Below, piece by piece: positions 61,711 through 64,000 of a stretch of DNA of 64,000 nucleotides. A program made the position numbers and the translations under genes. The notes beneath the pieces are model-generated. The model had not been told where the DNA came from, did no database searches, and saw only the letters and a list, made by a program, of their open reading frames with translations. Each line of letters starts with the position of its first letter. Position 1 is the first letter of the stretch. The DNA lies in contig JAUIGE010000007.1 of NCBI GenBank assembly GCA_030430205.1, forward strand, positions 62,001 through 126,000, in the 5' to 3' direction. The DNA is from Bacteroidia bacterium (GTDB lineage: Bacteria > Bacteroidota > Bacteroidia > J057).

Positions 61711-62980
61711 CCCCCGCAATAGTCCTCGCTTTAAGCTGCGCTTCAAGAACCTGCAGACGCCGCAATTCGCGTTTGAGCTGGATTTGGGTGAGTTTATTGG
61801 ATTCCTGTAAAAAATCGGCTGAGGTGATGACGCCATTGGTGAGTTGGGCATCTGCCTGTTTCACAATTTTTTGCTGAAGGCCGACGATCTCATCGTCCTG
61901 GGCCAACAAACTGCTGAGGGTTTCTGCTTTGCCGGTTTCCTGTTGGACCTCATTGATGGTTTTTTGCTCAAACTGCGCCTGGCGGATTTGAATCATCTGG
62001 CGCTCCACATCCAGCACCTGCGCCTGACGCTGGCTGTTTTTCCAATCAAAAGGCTGCCATTTCAGGCTGAGGCCTACCATATAAAAAGGGCTGAGGCCCG
62101 TTTCGAAAAAATTAAAGGGATTGGGAGCGCCCAATCCGACTCTTCCAAAGGCGGAGACCATAGGCTTCAGGCTTAAATTTGTATAGGAAGCATCTACCTG
62201 CAGCCTGGCTGCCTGTGTGGAGAATAGCCTTTGCTCTGGCCTTGACAAAAGGTAAGCAGGTTTTGGCTCCGCAGGCTCAGGCTGTTGGAAAACAGCTTGT
62301 GACAGATCGTTTTTCCCCGTCCAATTCTCCAACAAACCAATAATGGTGGCTCTGTTTTGCTCAGCCTGGCTCAACTCCTGCCGGAGTTGCAGGATACGGA
62401 TGCGAAAAGCATCAGCATCCCCTTCCAGCAGGACTCCATTATCGACTCCTGCCTGAACACTTTTCATGCGATCTTCCAGCAAAGTCTGCTGTGCCAGCAG
62501 AATTTCCTTTTGCTTGTCGAGGAGCAAAATATTGAAGTACAATCCGTGGATAAGCCCCTTGAGTTGAAACAGATCCACCTCTGTCTGGTGTTGGCGTATT
62601 TTTTCCTCCCAGCCTGCTTTTTCACTGGCGCGGGTGGCCTGCCCGCCATCATAGAGCTTTTGCTGTATGTTGAGGGAGACATTGTACTGAAATTTGGGGA
62701 TTTCAGGTATCTCTGCCGTAGGCAGCTGGAAGGGCAGCGCAAAGACATCAGACTGGTAGCTGGCCTGCCCCGACAGTTGAAACTGTGGGAGAGAACTCGT
62801 CTGTATCATGGCTTGCTGGAGTTCTCTGCTGCTTTGCAGCAGGCTGGCCTGCCCCTGAAGCGGGCTGTGCTCGCGCGCCCATTGGCTACACATCTCCAGA
62901 TTTACTGTTTGCTGGGCCAGCAGCGGGGAAAATCCGAGCAGCAGTCCGCTGAGCAGCAACATAAAGGGATGATTTCTCAT
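61703..62980 (-). CDS. TolC-family outer membrane efflux protein
   Basis: 425 residues with a signal peptide ending after SPLLAQ. Two long coiled-coil repeats typical of TolC appear (E-L-Q-Q-A-M-I-Q-T-S-S-L-P-Q, LLEDRMKSVQAGVDNGVLLE, QLRQELSQAEQNRATIIGLL, and a second set ending ADFLQESNKLTQIQLKREL). It is the outer membrane exit of the ABC exporter encoded downstream and is the first structural gene after the TetR regulator. Confidence 0.94.
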   Translation of the reverse strand: MRNHPFMLLLSGLLLGFSPLLAQQTVNLEMCSQWAREHSPLQGQASLLQSSRELQQAMIQTSSLPQFQLSGQASYQSDVFALPFQLPTAEIPEIPKFQYNVSLNIQQKLYDGGQATRASEKAGWEEKIRQHQTEVDLFQLKGLIHGLYFNILLLDKQKEILLAQQTLLEDRMKSVQAGVDNGVLLEGDADAFRIRILQLRQELSQAEQNRATIIGLLENWTGKNDLSQAVFQQPEPAEPKPAYLLSRPEQRLFSTQAARLQVDASYTNLSLKPMVSAFGRVGLGAPNPFNFFETGLSPFYMVGLSLKWQPFDWKNSQRQAQVLDVERQMIQIRQAQFEQKTINEVQQETGKAETLSSLLAQDDEIVGLQQKIVKQADAQLTNGVITSADFLQESNKLTQIQLKRELRRLQVLEAQLKARTIAGGE

Positions 62981-63039
62981 ACGACTGACATTTAAGTTAA
63001 TATGACTAATGGCAGGCTAAAAAATAGCTGCCAACAATT

Positions 63040-63648
63040 TTATGTATCCAATAAAAAACGAGGTATCAATTCCCTTCTGCTTTCCATCAAATCATGAAAA
63101 CTCTCATCGTCCATGTTCATCATGATCTTCAGCATGGGCTTCATCATAAAGGGAAATACCGACAGGCCGATCAGGTTGATGATCAGGTGTCGGGGATCTA
63201 CTGGCGGAAGCTTACCTTCCTGTATTTCCTGCTGAAACTGCTGCATGAGTTTCCCCATAAAAGCCTGAGGACTCATCTGCTTATTCTTCATGAATTTGCC
63301 CAAAAACCTTTCAGGATCATATTGAATGGCATTCAGGACAAATACAGGAAGCTGAGGATTGGCAGATAAAGTGGTGATATAAAAATCCGCAATCTCTTCT
63401 ATTTTCTCTCTGATCGGTTTTTCCGAATTCAATACAGAAATGATAGAAGGTATAATTTTATGGAAAGCCTCTTCGAAAACCGTTTCGAATAATTGTTCTT
63501 TAGAGGAGAAATAATAATGGAGCATGGCTTTGTTGATGCCTGCTTCTTCGGCGATTTCTGCCATCCGTGCGCCTCCCAGGCCCTTTTTGTAAAAAATACC
63601 TTTGGCAGCTTCCAGTATTTTCTCTTTTGCATCCAGTTCTTTAGGCAT
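63040..63648 (-). CDS. TetR/AcrR-family regulator of the ABC exporter operon
   Basis: 202 residues. N-terminal helix-turn-helix (ARMAEIAEEAGINKAMLHYY, then F-S-S-K-E-Q-L-F) is textbook TetR; the ligand domain has the C-terminal TetR helix bundle. It lies 59 bp upstream of the tolC-like gene in the same direction, and has a promoter overlapped by two palindromes (see the operator entries), so it probably represses itself and perhaps the exporter. In E. coli the ybhGFSR operon is likewise controlled by a TetR regulator (CecR). Confidence 0.94.
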   Translation of the reverse strand: MPKELDAKEKILEAAKGIFYKKGLGGARMAEIAEEAGINKAMLHYYFSSKEQLFETVFEEAFHKIIPSIISVLNSEKPIREKIEEIADFYITTLSANPQLPVFVLNAIQYDPERFLGKFMKNKQMSPQAFMGKLMQQFQQEIQEGKLPPVDPRHLIINLIGLSVFPFMMKPMLKIMMNMDDESFHDLMESRRELIPRFLLDT

Positions 63649-63662
63649 TCTAATTAACTATT

Positions 63663-63673
63663 TGGTTAAACCA
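63663..63673. promoter_or_regulatory. Putative TetR operator, second palindrome
   Basis: TGGTTAAACCA is an inverted repeat around a central A, sharing the half-site TGGTT with the larger palindrome 10 bp away. It lies near the expected transcription start of the TetR gene. Confidence 0.55.
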
Positions 63674-63678
63674 TGCGG

Positions 63679-63710
63679 CAAGTTTAACCAACTGGTTAAT
63701 TAATTCCAAA
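63679..63710 (-). promoter_or_regulatory. Bacteroidota-type promoter of the TetR gene
   Basis: On the minus strand TTTG (63710-63707) and TAAACTTG (63686-63679, one change from TAnnTTTG) are separated by 20 bases, the usual spacing of -33/-7 elements in this phylum. The expected start site is ~25 nt before the ATG at 63648. Confidence 0.55.
63684..63699. promoter_or_regulatory. Putative TetR operator palindrome
   Basis: TTAACCA-AC-TGGTTAA is a perfect 7-base inverted repeat with a 2-base centre. It lies between the -33 and -7 elements of the TetR promoter, where a dimeric repressor would block RNA polymerase. Confidence 0.65.
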
Positions 63711-63760
63711 TTTTTTTAATCTGAGCTTGAGGAATCAGGTAAGTTTTTCAAATAATGTGT

Positions 63761-63792
63761 TTTGAAGCAGAAGGGGGAAAAATCTACCTTTG
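63761..63792 (+). promoter_or_regulatory. Promoter of the response regulator gene
   Basis: TTTG (63761-63764), 20 bases, then TACCTTTG (63785-63792), a perfect TAnnTTTG -7 box. The ATG of the response regulator lies 92 bp downstream. Confidence 0.55.
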
Positions 63793-63884
63793 AAAACAGT
63801 GATAGCACAATTATCCACTTTTGCCGAGAAATTCAATCAACTCCACATTTTTCCATTGTCTTGCTCTCCTAACACTGCTTTTAC

Positions 63885-64000
63885 ATGAAAGCTATCAACA
63901 TCCTCCTTGTTGAGGATAACCCTACAGACCTCTTGCTTGCCAGAGAAGCCATCAACCGTTGTCAAAACCCTATTGAACTCCACATCGCTTATGATGGGCA
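63885..64000 (+). CDS. Response regulator receiver protein, N-terminal part (3' end outside window)
   Basis: From the ATG at 63885 the frame stays open to the window's right edge. The 38 visible residues begin MKAINILLVEDNPTDLLLAR and continue into HIAYDG, the typical receiver-domain start with the acidic pair (Glu-Asp, ahead of the phosphoacceptor Asp not yet reached). Rcp1-like single-domain regulators have this DNPTD form. Output domain unknown. Confidence 0.85.
   Translation, partial: MKAINILLVEDNPTDLLLAREAINRCQNPIELHIAYDG

Noticed and set aside
61621-61851. N-terminal extension of the HlyD-like protein
   Set aside because: The extra 77 codons run through a repeat tract and the end of the tolC-like gene, while the ATG at 61620 starts a clear lipoprotein signal peptide.

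Overview
The window comes from a Bacteroidota genome, probably of the Saprospiria type. The reasons are a protein with a type IX secretion (Por) C-terminal sorting domain, a TamL-type outer-membrane lipoprotein, promoter-like TTTG/TAnnTTTG pairs, and GH3-serine hydrolase fusions typical of the phylum. Taxonomy is inferred from gene content only.

The first 29.5 kb is a nearly complete extracellular contractile injection system (eCIS, Afp/PVC-like). Seventeen genes lie tightly packed on the minus strand and read from about 29.5 kb down to 8.3 kb: tail terminator (DUF4255), an unknown protein, one sheath, three tube-like proteins, a small DUF5908 protein missed by long-ORF calling, a LysM adaptor, a VgrG-like spike, a small protein, gp25, a PAAR-like tip, baseplate J, a self-processing-type tail fibre, a second baseplate protein, a tape-measure-family protein and an AAA+ ATPase. 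Converging on it from the left on the plus strand are two cargo-type DUF4157 proteins. The second, 1957 residues, ends in a Hint self-cleavage module followed by a C-terminal domain with GIY-YIG nuclease features. A 145-residue unrecognised gene lies 24 bp downstream and is a natural candidate for its immunity protein.

29.5-33.3 kb holds a repeat-bearing intergenic region, a small T9SS-type secreted protein and a large secreted fibre with YadA-like and S74-chaperone-like regions. 33.4-46.1 kb is a surface-polysaccharide region: GT2, membrane proteins, two GT4-type glycosyltransferases, GDP-mannose 4,6-dehydratase and GDP-fucose synthase (the GDP-L-fucose route), a VanZ-like protein, a sulfotransferase and a two-domain glycosyltransferase. 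46.1-52.9 kb holds an rRNA methyltransferase, TamL, a GH3-beta-lactamase fusion and a small secreted protein. 53.1-63.6 kb is a YbhGFSR-like ABC exporter operon with a TetR regulator whose promoter carries palindromic operators; a large TraB/GumN-type protein is inserted between its two permease genes. A response regulator begins at the right edge.

The most unexpected pattern is a set of strictly 7-bp-phased (and a second set of 8-bp-phased) degenerate tandem tracts. They fill short gaps between genes inside operons and also interrupt coding regions, including the eCIS tape-measure gene and polysaccharide genes. No tRNA, rRNA, CRISPR array, transposase or integrase was seen.
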